NCBI GenBank assembly: GCA_007118525.1
Contig: SKRK01000072.1
Location: 1 to 12,560, forward strand
Source of the DNA: Balneolaceae bacterium
GTDB lineage: Bacteria > Bacteroidota > Rhodothermia > Balneolales > Balneolaceae
Length of the DNA stretch: 12,560 nt
Reading direction: 5' to 3'
Both the position numbers and the translations under genes were made by a program. The notes below the pieces were generated by a model. That model saw only the letters and a program-made list of their open reading frames with translations. It was not told the origin of the DNA and ran no database searches. Positions 5,851 to 12,560 of the stretch are shown one piece after another. The stretch's first letter is position 1. Each line of letters opens with the position of its first letter.

Positions 5851-7830
5851 ATGACTCAAATAAAATCAAAAAAACTGCGCGGGATCCTATTGGGAGCAGG
5901 CTTTGTAGCAATAGCTGCATTTGTTTTCACAGGTTGTCCGGGACAGCAGAGAATGCTGGACACGGGTGACGCAGCCCAAAAAGTGTATGTGGCACCGGGA
6001 GAGCATGACGAGTATTATGGCTTCTTTTCAGGTGGATATAGCGGACAATTAAGCGTATGGGGCCTGCCCTCAGCACGGTTTCTGAAAGTAATTCCTGTAT
6101 TTTCTCAGGATCCGGAAACAGGTTATGGCTACTCGGAAGAGACTAAGCCACTATTTAATACCAGTTATGGATTTATACCCTGGGATGATTCTCACCATCC
6201 TCACATCTCACAAACGGATGGAGATGCTGACGGAAGATGGATTTTCATCAATGCAAACAACACTCCACGTATAGCCCGTATTGATTTGGTTACATTTGAA
6301 ACCAAAGAGATTCTGGAACTGCCTAATACCGGTGGTAACCACGCATCTTCATTTGTTACTTCAAATACGGAGTATGTAATCGGTGGAACCCGGTTCAGTA
6401 TTCCTTACGAGCAGGATCTGGATGTACCGATCGACAGCTATAGCGATGAGTTCAGGGGAGCTCTCTCTTTTATAAAAGTAGATGAGAACAGTGGAAAAAT
6501 GGATCTCGAATTCCAGATCGTAGTGCCCCCGTACAACTATGATTTAGGACGTGCAGGCAAAGGCCCTTCTGCCGACTGGGTATTTTTCACTACTTACAAC
6601 ACAGAAGAAGCGCACACCATGCTTGAAGTGAATGCCTCCAGAAACGACAAAGATTTTATTGCTGCCGTGAATTGGAGAAAAGCTGCCGAATTGGTAGCCA
6701 ACGGGCATGGCAAAACAGCACCGGGCGAGTACTATCATAATTACTATGAAGGAAACCAGGGATATGCAATATCTGAGCAGAAAAATGGCGTAACCATTTT
6801 AGACACGCGTGAGATCGATGAGGATTTCATCTACTACCTGCCTACACCGAAATCTCCGCACGGAGTGGATGTTGACCCTACAGGTGAATATATCGTTGGC
6901 GGTGGAAAACTTGCAACCGTTATACCGGTACACTCATTCTCCAGGATGCTTCAGGCAATTGAGGATGGAGCAGTTGTGGAGAGAATTGACGGTATTCCTG
7001 TATTGGATTACGACGCTACCATAGCCGGTGAAGTAGAAAACCCGGGTCTTGGCCCGCTTCACACCGAATTCGACGGACGCGGATACGCCTATACATCTGT
7101 TTACATCTCTTCTGAAATTGTAAAATGGTCATTGGAAACTTTTGAAGTAGTAGACAGAATTGATGCTTACTACTCCATTGGTCACTTGATGATTACAGGT
7201 GGTGACACAAAAAATCCGGATGCGCGATACATGGTTGGCCTTACCAAAACAGCAAAAGACAGATATCTGCCTACCGGTCCTAAGCAGAACCATCCGGCTC
7301 AGCTATATGATATCAGCGGCGACAGAATGGAACTTCTGCTCGATTTTCCAACCATCGGTGAGCCTCACTATGCACAGGCAATACGTGCCGACTTGATCAA
7401 AGACAATGTTGCCCAGATCTATGAGATGGAAGACAATGATCACCCGCATGCACTTAGAAGAATTGCTGACAACAGAGTTGAAAGAGACGGCAATGTTGTA
7501 AGGGTATTCATGGGATCAACAAGAAGCCACTTCCGTCCGGATAATATTGAAGGAATAAGAGTAGGCGATACGGTTTATTTCCACCTCACCAACCTGGAGC
7601 AGGAGTGGGATGTGGTACACGGTATCGCGATTAAAGGTGCACAAAACTCAGAAATTCTTGTAGCCCCCGGGCAGACCAAGACTATGAAATGGGAGCCTAA
7701 CAGAACAGGAATCTATCCGTTCTACTGTACGGCATTTTGTTCTGCCCTCCATCAGGAGATGCAGGGATATGTGCGGGTATCGGCAGCTGATTCAGATGTG
7801 CCTTTAACCTGGAGAACGGGCACCAATTAA
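5851..7830 (+). CDS. nosZ: Nitrous-oxide reductase, clade II (atypical) NosZ
   Basis: The enzyme reduces N2O to N2 outside the cytoplasm. The 659-residue product has an N-terminal hydrophobic signal without the twin-arginine motif of clade I NosZ; the signal ends in VFTGC (Cys29), a lipobox-like site. The seven-bladed propeller carries all seven CuZ histidines by alignment with Pseudomonas stutzeri NosZ: His115 and His116 (DDSHHPH), His164 (GGNH), His337 (SPHG), His404 (GPLHTEFDGRG), His445 (SIGH) and His506 (GEPH). The C-terminal cupredoxin domain (about 540-645) has the CuA ligands His590, Cys626, Cys630, His634 and Met637 in CTAFCSALHQEM, the form seen in clade II. The copper sites are complete, so it is probably active. 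It follows the cytochrome c gene and is followed by strong hairpins that may separate its expression from the accessory genes. The start is ATG 5851 with AAAAG just before. Confidence 0.98.
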   Translation: MTQIKSKKLRGILLGAGFVAIAAFVFTGCPGQQRMLDTGDAAQKVYVAPGEHDEYYGFFSGGYSGQLSVWGLPSARFLKVIPVFSQDPETGYGYSEETKPLFNTSYGFIPWDDSHHPHISQTDGDADGRWIFINANNTPRIARIDLVTFETKEILELPNTGGNHASSFVTSNTEYVIGGTRFSIPYEQDLDVPIDSYSDEFRGALSFIKVDENSGKMDLEFQIVVPPYNYDLGRAGKGPSADWVFFTTYNTEEAHTMLEVNASRNDKDFIAAVNWRKAAELVANGHGKTAPGEYYHNYYEGNQGYAISEQKNGVTILDTREIDEDFIYYLPTPKSPHGVDVDPTGEYIVGGGKLATVIPVHSFSRMLQAIEDGAVVERIDGIPVLDYDATIAGEVENPGLGPLHTEFDGRGYAYTSVYISSEIVKWSLETFEVVDRIDAYYSIGHLMITGGDTKNPDARYMVGLTKTAKDRYLPTGPKQNHPAQLYDISGDRMELLLDFPTIGEPHYAQAIRADLIKDNVAQIYEMEDNDHPHALRRIADNRVERDGNVVRVFMGSTRSHFRPDNIEGIRVGDTVYFHLTNLEQEWDVVHGIAIKGAQNSEILVAPGQTKTMKWEPNRTGIYPFYCTAFCSALHQEMQGYVRVSAADSDVPLTWRTGTN

Positions 7831-7844
7831 GCAAGAAACCCCTC

Positions 7845-7873
7845 GTTTCGTCCCGAAAGCTTCGGGACGAGAC
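7845..7873 (+). terminator. Strong hairpin just after nosZ
   Basis: GTTTCGTCCCGAA (7845-7857) and TTCGGGACGAGAC (7861-7873) pair over 13 bp with one G-U pair and a three-base loop. It begins 15 bases past the nosZ stop. No T run follows, so it may act as an mRNA 3' stabiliser, an attenuator or a dispersed palindromic element rather than a simple terminator. Confidence 0.55.
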
Positions 7874-7883
7874 AAATGATCCA

Positions 7884-7914
7884 TCCCGGATCCGGCAGAT
7901 AGCCGGATCCGGGA
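7884..7914 (+). terminator. Second strong GC-rich hairpin after nosZ
   Basis: TCCCGGATCCGGC (7884-7896) and GCCGGATCCGGGA (7902-7914) are a perfect 13-bp inverted repeat with the loop AGATA. It lies 10 bases after the first hairpin. The downstream bases (CATTAAAAACG) have no T run, so factor-independent termination is not assured; partial read-through to the accessory genes is expected, since they show no obvious promoter of their own. Confidence 0.55.
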
Positions 7915-7939
7915 CATTAAAAACGAATTGTTCTTTGGT

Positions 7940-8020
7940 TTAATGATGGTGGTAAAGAAAAAAGTGGAGGAGGAGATGAAGCGAAGAAGTCCCCTCTCCC
8001 ACCTTCACCACCATCATCAA
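7940..8020 (+). repeat. Long imperfect inverted repeat with a purine-rich and a pyrimidine-rich arm
   Basis: The outer arms, 7940-7953 and 8007-8020, pair at 13 of 14 positions (core ATGATGGTGGT with ACCACCATCAT). Inside, GTGGAGGAGGAG (7964-7975) pairs imperfectly with CCCCTCTCCCAC (7991-8002). This third structure ends 25 bases before the start of the next gene. With the two hairpins it fills nearly all of the 215-base gap 7831-8045. I see no gene or recognisable mobile element in it. Confidence 0.5.
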
Positions 8021-8045
8021 CTCAAACAACAAATGAATAAATTCA

Positions 8046-8621
8046 ATGAACTGGAAATCAAGAATATTAATGGGAGTCGGTGCACTGATGCTGATCGGAT
8101 TGTACTTTCAGCCGTTTTGGACTATCTCAATGACAGCCCCGCAGTATCCGGAGGGGATTGGGATGTACATCCACATCGATGATGTAACGGGCCATAACAG
8201 GCACGATTTGCAGAGCATCAATACGCTGAATCGCTATATAGGGATGTCGGAAATTCACAAAGAGGATTTTCCGGAGTTTGTAGTTATGCCCTGGATCATC
8301 GGCTTTATGATTCTATTTGGATTGCTTGCAGCGGCAACCGGAAGTGTAAAATTGGTTTTGACCTGGATTGGATTGATGATACTCCTGGGAATAGTGGGCC
8401 TTGTTGATTTCTATATGTGGGGCCACGACTATGGACACAATCTGAATCCGGATGCGCCGATAAAAGTGCCGGGGATGAGTTATCAACCCCCGCTTTTAGG
8501 CTGTAAACAGCTTTTAAATATCAATGCCTGTTCATGGCCATATATAGGCTCCATCTACATCGGTTTGTCGATGGTGTTTGGGGCAGGAGCAGTTTGGATT
8601 AATAAAAAGAGACAATATTAA
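8046..8621 (+). CDS. NosB-like integral membrane protein of clade II nos clusters
   Basis: The 191-residue protein has four predicted membrane helices (about 6-24, 80-98, 101-121, 166-185) and two sizeable loops. The first loop (25-79) has several His and Met residues (His50, His53, Met67, His71). The second loop (122-165) has WGHDYGHNLNPDAPIKVPGM and then SYQPPLLGCKQLLN, with His127, His131, Met144 and two cysteines. Membrane proteins at this position, right after nosZ, are typical of clade II clusters (NosB in Wolinella), and their role is unknown; copper or electron supply to NosZ is possible. Identity with NosB proper is not established. The ATG at 8046 is chosen because it opens directly on helix 1; there is no good ribosome binding site, only an A-rich leader. 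The next gene follows 19 bases later. Confidence 0.72.
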   Translation: MNWKSRILMGVGALMLIGLYFQPFWTISMTAPQYPEGIGMYIHIDDVTGHNRHDLQSINTLNRYIGMSEIHKEDFPEFVVMPWIIGFMILFGLLAAATGSVKLVLTWIGLMILLGIVGLVDFYMWGHDYGHNLNPDAPIKVPGMSYQPPLLGCKQLLNINACSWPYIGSIYIGLSMVFGAGAVWINKKRQY

Positions 8622-8640
8622 CAATTAAACAGGAAGGATC

Positions 8641-9153
8641 GTGGGGAAACGATTATTTAACATACTTCTATTAACCGCACTCTTAATTGCGGGATGTAAC
8701 GAAAATCAAACTCAGGAAAACGAGGTATTTCTTTACAAAAATAGCGTGGATATAAACTACGGCAGTGATATCTGCAGCTTTACGGGCAAGGCAATCGAAA
8801 CCGTACGTTATGGCGGAAAGATAGTTTTAACTGACGAAACAGAACATAAATTTATGTCGGTGGAGTGTATGGCCGGATTTTATCTGAAAATGGAAGACAT
8901 ATCGTCAATCAACTATATGCTTACGGTTGATTTTGCACACGGGCAACAGTATGTGCCTGTGGAGGATGCGGTTTACCTGAGAAGCTCACTGCGGCCCAGC
9001 CCGAACGGGATGAACCTGACGGCCGTGGATGCATCCAACGAAAGGATGAAAACCTATATCTACGACGCATACCCGGGCGAATACCTTTCATGGAACGAAG
9101 TTCTCGAACTGGTAAAAGATGAATGGAATATCCGCCATACCGCAATGAAGTAA
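8641..9153 (+). CDS. nosL: NosL-family lipoprotein with altered metal-binding motif
   Basis: The 170-residue product starts at GTG with AGGAAGG just upstream. Its signal ends in LIAGC (lipid-attached Cys19). The NosL fold is recognisable by the paired segments FMSVECMAGF (71-80), VEDAVYLRSS and RPSPNGMNLTA (118-128), which align with the second NosL behind it. NosL proteins bind Cu(I) and deliver copper to NosZ. Here the usual C-x-x-C-x-M motif is replaced: Cys45 is present (SDICSFTGKAI) but the second Cys is Thr48 and the Met is Lys50. Cys76-Met77 are kept. It could bind copper differently, serve as a partner of the canonical copy, or be a non-metal scaffold. It lies 28 bases upstream of the second nosL reading frame (38 to the preferred start). 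Confidence 0.88.
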   Translation: MGKRLFNILLLTALLIAGCNENQTQENEVFLYKNSVDINYGSDICSFTGKAIETVRYGGKIVLTDETEHKFMSVECMAGFYLKMEDISSINYMLTVDFAHGQQYVPVEDAVYLRSSLRPSPNGMNLTAVDASNERMKTYIYDAYPGEYLSWNEVLELVKDEWNIRHTAMK

Positions 9154-9190
9154 AATTAACAAAACTAAATTTAAAACAAAGGTGATGACC

Positions 9191-9676
9191 ATGAGGGGTG
9201 GATCAATCCTGATAACATTAGCAGTTTCATTACTGCTTTTTTCCGGCTGTGAGCCTAAACCGCAGCCTATTGAACTGGGCAGCGACCAGTGCGCATATTG
9301 CAGAATGATGATTACCGAGCAGGAGTTCGGTACGCAAATTCTAAACAAGCAGGGCCGGGCATTTAAGTTCGACTCTGTAGAGTGTATGGCTGCATATGAT
9401 ATTACTGAAGATGGAGAGAATTTCCATTCCAAATGGGTGCCTGATTTTTTGAATCGTGAAAATTGGGTAAACGCTGAGGAGGCTGTTTATCTGCACAGTG
9501 AAACGCTTCGCAGCCCGATGGGCTTATATCTGACCGCTTATGCAGACAGGGAATCAGCCGAGCAGATGCAGGCAGAATATGGCGGAGACATTCTTGACTA
9601 CGAAAGTGTAAAAGTGCTTGTAAGCGGTGAATGGCTTGACAACAGTGAAAACCAAGTGCATCACCAAAATCATTAG
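9191..9676 (+). CDS. nosL: Canonical NosL copper chaperone lipoprotein
   Basis: The 161-residue lipoprotein has a signal ending in LLFSGC (Cys20), the metal motif Cys34-AY-Cys37-R-Met39, and FKFDSVECMAAY (58-69) with Cys65-Met66, all as in copper-binding NosL. It is expected to bind Cu(I) outside the cytoplasm and hand it on for NosZ maturation. The start at ATG 9191 is preferred because AAAGG (9178-9182) is then eight bases upstream; in-frame GTG 9182 and ATG 9185 are alternatives that would add two or three residues. It shares its overall layout with the preceding NosL-like protein, so the two probably came from a duplication and then diverged. Confidence 0.95.
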   Translation: MRGGSILITLAVSLLLFSGCEPKPQPIELGSDQCAYCRMMITEQEFGTQILNKQGRAFKFDSVECMAAYDITEDGENFHSKWVPDFLNRENWVNAEEAVYLHSETLRSPMGLYLTAYADRESAEQMQAEYGGDILDYESVKVLVSGEWLDNSENQVHHQNH

Positions 9677-9684
9677 AGTAGAAC

Positions 9685-9762
9685 ATGGAAAAAGAAATTA
9701 TTTATGGCCCACAAATGGGCGAAAACTGGACAATACTTTCAGCCTTGAAAATCTCGATCTGA
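9685..9762 (+). CDS. Possible 25-residue leader peptide before nosD
   Basis: ATG 9685 opens a frame of 25 codons (MEKEIIYGPQMGENW... ending KISI) whose TGA (9760-9762) overlaps the preferred nosD ATG (9762-9764). It fills the gap between nosL and nosD almost exactly, and AGAG lies about 6 bases before its start. It has no known motif. Such a layout would allow translational coupling to nosD. It could also be chance, because a 25-codon frame is short. Confidence 0.3.
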   Translation: MEKEIIYGPQMGENWTILSALKISI

Positions 9763-11000
9763 TGAAACAGATAATTTACATAGTTGCTATACTCCTATTT
9801 CTGACCCCGGTGTCCTTAATCTATGGGCAGATCACTGTGAGTCCGGATGGATCGATAACATCTATCCAGGAGGCTATTGATCAGGCAATCTCCGGCGATA
9901 CAATCCGTGTTGAGGCGGGGACCTATAATGAGAGTGATATTTCCATAAAAAAACCGATTACGATTTTGGGAATAGACCGTCCGGTGATTGACGGTGAAGG
10001 AAAGGGATTCATCATGTTAATTACCGCAGATAGCGTCACGGTTAGCGGTTTTGATATCCATAATACCGGAAGAAGCTATATTCGCGACTATGCTGCCATA
10101 ATGATAGAGAATTCGAAAGATTTTATAATTGAAGACAATCGGCTCGACAACGTCTTTTTTGGAATCTACCTGGCAGAGACAGACAGGGGGGTTGTCAGAA
10201 ACAATGAAATTGAATCGTACGATTTGCGGGAAGCTTCATCGGGGAATGGAATCCATCTCTGGAGCGTAAAGAACCCGAGAATTGAAAACAACACCGTAAA
10301 GGGAATGCGGGATGGCATCTACCTGGAGTTTGTAGATAATGCCCGGATAACCGGAAATGTGAGCAGCGATAACAATCGTTACGGACTCCACTACATGTTT
10401 TCAAATGGCGGAATTTATCATGATAATACATTCAGGAAAAATGGTGCAGGTGTTGCGGTAATGTATTCCGAAAATGTAGATATGAAGAATAACCGTTTTG
10501 AAAATAACTGGGGCCCATCCTCGTATGGATTGCTTCTGAAAGATATACGAAACAGCACCATCGAAGGTAATCGTTTTTACCGGAACACAGTGGCGATCTA
10601 TTCAGAAAGTTCCTCAAATGTGCAAATTAGGCGTAATGACGTAGAGCTGAACGGTTGGGCGGTAAATATAAAATCGAGCAGTGCCCGAAACTACTTCACT
10701 GAAAATAATTTTATTGAGAACAGTTTTGACGTTAGGACCGACAGCCCCCGGAATAACAATGTTTTTGAGGGTAACTACTGGAGTCAATATGAGGGTTATG
10801 ACCTGGATCGGGATGGTATAGGCGATGTTCCATACCGTCCGGTTAGCTTGTTTTCGATTATTATTGATCGGCAACCGGAATCTCTTATTCTGATGCGAAG
10901 CATGTTCATCAGATTGCTTGATACGGCCGAACGGATTGCCCCGGTGCTGACACCGAAAACTCTTATAGATGAGAACCCAAAAATGAGCAGAATACAATGA
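9762..11000 (+). CDS. nosD: NosD, periplasmic beta-helix copper-maturation protein
   Basis: The 412-residue protein begins with a signal peptide (about 1-22, cleavage near IYGQ). The body is a right-handed parallel beta-helix of CASH/NosD repeats: opening VSPDGSITSIQEAIDQAISG, then many short turns of the type 'NN.I......GI.L' with frequent Asn. The C-terminus has GNYWSQYEGYDLDRDGIGD followed by VPYRPVSLFS, a hallmark of NosD. NosD works with the NosFY ABC transporter in assembling the CuZ centre of NosZ, probably by handling sulfur or copper outside the cytoplasm. The start at 9762 is chosen because it opens directly on the signal peptide; the open frame extends back to 9627, but this would overlap nosL and add 45 non-hydrophobic residues. 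Its stop overlaps the nosF start (ATGA). Confidence 0.95.
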   Translation: MKQIIYIVAILLFLTPVSLIYGQITVSPDGSITSIQEAIDQAISGDTIRVEAGTYNESDISIKKPITILGIDRPVIDGEGKGFIMLITADSVTVSGFDIHNTGRSYIRDYAAIMIENSKDFIIEDNRLDNVFFGIYLAETDRGVVRNNEIESYDLREASSGNGIHLWSVKNPRIENNTVKGMRDGIYLEFVDNARITGNVSSDNNRYGLHYMFSNGGIYHDNTFRKNGAGVAVMYSENVDMKNNRFENNWGPSSYGLLLKDIRNSTIEGNRFYRNTVAIYSESSSNVQIRRNDVELNGWAVNIKSSSARNYFTENNFIENSFDVRTDSPRNNNVFEGNYWSQYEGYDLDRDGIGDVPYRPVSLFSIIIDRQPESLILMRSMFIRLLDTAERIAPVLTPKTLIDENPKMSRIQ

Positions 11001-11767
11001 TTGAGATTAAAAACCTTGAAAAAGCATTTGGCAGGCTGAACGTTTTAAAAGGCATGAATCTGACCATTCCAAAGGGACAGGCTACCGGTATTGTGGGGCC
11101 AAACGGCGCAGGAAAAACGACGCTGATTAAAACAATACTCGGACTGGTGAAAGCGGATTCGGGATCCATCAGCGTAAACGGCATTGAGCTGAACGGCAAC
11201 TGGGATTACAGAAAAGATATCGGTTATATGCCGCAAGTGGCCCGCTATCCCGAGAATATGAAAGTGAATGAACTTCTCAGTTTTATTAAAAAGCTAAGAG
11301 ATCAGAATCCGGTTTATGAGGAAGAGCTGATAGATCAGTTCTCTCTTCGGTCAGAACTTGAGAAACCATTGCGAACTCTCTCCGGAGGGAACCGACAGAA
11401 AGTAGGCGCCATTCTGTCGATGATGTTTAACCCCGAGATCCTCTTTTTTGATGAACCGACGGCAGGGCTCGACCCACAGTCGAGCCACAAGTTCAAACAG
11501 CGTGTAAAAGCTGAAAAAGAGAATGGGAAAACAGTCATCATCACATCTCACATTATGAGTGAACTCGAGCAGCTGGTAGATCATGTCATTTTTATACTGG
11601 ATGGAAATATCAGGTATTACGGTTCAATGCAAAATCTGCTTGATGAGAGCGAAGAAGACCGGCTTGAGGCGGCGATTGCCCGGATGATGGATACACCATC
11701 TGAGGAGAATGACACTAAACGGGAACCAGGAACTATTACTAAATCACAAAAATTGGAAACCGCTTGA
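10997..11767 (+). CDS. nosF: NosF, ABC transporter ATP-binding protein
   Basis: The 256-residue cytoplasmic ATPase has all motifs in order: Walker A GPNGAGKTT (34-42), Q-loop Gln80, signature LSGGNRQ (128-134), Walker B ILFFDEP (148-154), D-loop GLDP (157-160) and H-loop His185. It powers the NosDFY complex together with the membrane protein NosY, which is required for maturation of the CuZ site of NosZ. The C-terminal tail (about 215-256) is acidic then basic and of low complexity. The start overlaps the nosD stop by ATGA, which indicates translational coupling. Its stop is followed without a gap by the small frame at 11768. Confidence 0.96.
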   Translation: MIEIKNLEKAFGRLNVLKGMNLTIPKGQATGIVGPNGAGKTTLIKTILGLVKADSGSISVNGIELNGNWDYRKDIGYMPQVARYPENMKVNELLSFIKKLRDQNPVYEEELIDQFSLRSELEKPLRTLSGGNRQKVGAILSMMFNPEILFFDEPTAGLDPQSSHKFKQRVKAEKENGKTVIITSHIMSELEQLVDHVIFILDGNIRYYGSMQNLLDESEEDRLEAAIARMMDTPSEENDTKREPGTITKSQKLETA

Positions 11768-11893
11768 ATGAGGAGTATTGCAGGAATATTAATTAACCAC
11801 AACGTATTACGCGAAGAACATAAAGAAGCACTTTATACCTTCCTTGAGTTTATTGTGGTGAACCCTGCGATTCCGGGAGAAAATATAGAATGA
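11768..11893 (+). CDS. Possible 41-residue small protein between nosF and nosY
   Basis: ATG at 11768 follows the nosF TGA with no gap, and its own TGA (11891-11893) overlaps the nosY ATG (11890). The 41 codons give MRSIAGILINHNVLREEHKE and then a hydrophobic-amphipathic part ending PAIPGENIE. There is no signal, no Cys and no known motif. The exact fit between two coupled genes argues that it is translated, if only to carry ribosomes from nosF to nosY. A remnant of a longer gene or of an extended nosF is possible. I do not recognise it. Confidence 0.5.
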   Translation: MRSIAGILINHNVLREEHKEALYTFLEFIVVNPAIPGENIE

Positions 11894-12560
11894 AAATACT
11901 ATCATACATCATACAAAATGAATGGAAAACCCTGCTTCGCGGAAAGTGGGTGGTGGGTTATGCGCTAATTTTTCTGGTACTGACCGATTCACTGCTTCGA
12001 TTCGGTGGAGGAGGTGCGGAAACACTGCTTAGCCTGTCGAACGTTATGCTACTGTTTGTGCCGCTGGTGAGTATGATCTACGGCATCCTCTACATCTACC
12101 AGTCGAGGGAGTTTGTGGAATTGTTGCTCATTCAGCCGATCAACCGAAGTGTGCTCTATTGGGGGCTTTTCCTGGGTATATCCACTCCGCTGATGGCTGC
12201 TTTTATATTAGGAGCTATGCTGCCTTTGGGCTGGCACGGAATTTTGATGCTGGATGGCACAGCTTCAACCATGGTGCTGGGGCTGGGCGGAGTGTTAACC
12301 CTGATATTTGCCTCACTTGGATTTGTTTTGGGACTGTTGTTCTACGAGGACAGAATTAAGGGGTTCGGTTTCACCATTGTGATCTGGTTGTTTCTGGCAA
12401 TTTTGTACGACGGCCTTGTGTTGATGCTGGTATTTACATTTGGAGATTACCCGCTCGAGCAGTTTGTAATTGCTGTATCTATGCTCAATCCGATCGACCT
12501 GGCCCGCATCATGGTGATGCTGGAGTTCGACATCTCGGCGCTGATGGGTTATACCGGCGC
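11890..12560 (+). CDS. nosY: NosY, ABC-2 type membrane permease (3' end outside the window)
   Basis: The frame is open from ATG 11890 to the window edge, giving 223 codons of a family that usually has about 275. It begins with a cytoplasmic stretch typical of ABC-2 permeases (MKILSYIIQNEWKTLLRGKW) and then alternates hydrophobic helices (about 20-37, 47-66, 95-120, 130-150, 160-182). The segment YQSREFVELLLIQPINR (67-83) is the conserved coupling loop with NosF, and SMLNPIDLARIM is the usual NosY motif in the C-terminal half. It forms the membrane part of NosDFY. The start overlaps the stop of the preceding small frame. Confidence 0.92.
   Translation, partial: MKILSYIIQNEWKTLLRGKWVVGYALIFLVLTDSLLRFGGGGAETLLSLSNVMLLFVPLVSMIYGILYIYQSREFVELLLIQPINRSVLYWGLFLGISTPLMAAFILGAMLPLGWHGILMLDGTASTMVLGLGGVLTLIFASLGFVLGLLFYEDRIKGFGFTIVIWLFLAILYDGLVLMLVFTFGDYPLEQFVIAVSMLNPIDLARIMVMLEFDISALMGYTG

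Noticed and set aside
7928..8182. 84-codon frame with KKKVEEEMKRR and a HHHH run after nosZ
   Set aside because: It lies over the long inverted repeat and runs far into the NosB-like gene in another frame; the repeats explain its odd composition.
9088..9432. 114-codon minus-strand frame across the two nosL genes
   Set aside because: It covers coding parts of two well-supported genes on the other strand and has no recognisable product.
9627..9761. Upstream extension of nosD that overlaps nosL
   Set aside because: The extra 45 residues are not hydrophobic and precede an obvious signal peptide that starts at Met 9762.
10614..10997. 127-codon minus-strand frame inside nosD
   Set aside because: Complementary-strand shadow of a clear nosD; no start signal or family resemblance.
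1..12560. Mobile element, CRISPR array, tRNA or rRNA
   Set aside because: No transposase or integrase frame, no regularly spaced repeats and no tRNA- or rRNA-like sequence was seen on either strand.

Overview
The window holds most of a clade II (atypical) nitrous oxide reductase gene cluster, preceded by an NO/nitrite-related region. The organism is probably from Bacteroidota or the related Balneolota/Rhodothermota. Pointers to this are the clade II nosZ with a lipoprotein-like signal, two nosL copies, many A/T-rich translation starts with little Shine-Dalgarno sequence, and the general protein style. This assignment is by recall, not by a search. There is no rRNA, tRNA, CRISPR or transposase.

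Layout. On the minus strand lie the 5' end of a secreted protein of unknown function (1-179) and a membrane-anchored NirK-like multicopper protein with a fused amicyanin-like domain (456-2147). The latter ends in a rho-independent terminator (362-424). From 2408 on, everything is on the plus strand: a Ric/ScdA/YtfE iron-sulfur repair protein (2408-3139) with its own terminator; three small membrane proteins (a CopD-like protein and two related 4-TM proteins resembling part of heme-copper oxidase subunit I, 3307-4669); an Rrf2-family Fe-S regulator (4835-5284); a monoheme lipoprotein cytochrome c (5345-5812); nosZ (5851-7830); a structured intergenic stretch with two strong hairpins and a long imperfect stem (7845-8020); a NosB-like membrane protein (8046-8621); two nosL genes, one canonical and one with an altered metal site; then nosD, nosF, a possible 41-codon ORF and nosY, cut by the window end.

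How it fits together. NosZ reduces N2O to N2 in the periplasm. The small cytochrome c probably delivers electrons, the NosL lipoproteins and the NosDFY ABC system deliver copper or mature the enzyme, and the NosB-like membrane protein is a cluster-specific accessory. Ric repairs iron centres damaged by NO. The Rrf2 protein is the obvious candidate regulator. A shared dyad of the form AAAGAC-N6-GTCTTT, or a close variant, lies in the nirK/ric divergent promoter, directly before the rrf2 start, and before the cytochrome c/nosZ genes, which suggests one regulon. No NO reductase gene is visible in the window.

The points most worth following are the three-site operator motif, the NirK-like protein that lacks the usual catalytic Asp and His and the axial Met, the unexplained three-gene membrane module, the degenerate NosL paralog, and the small ORFs packed between nos genes.
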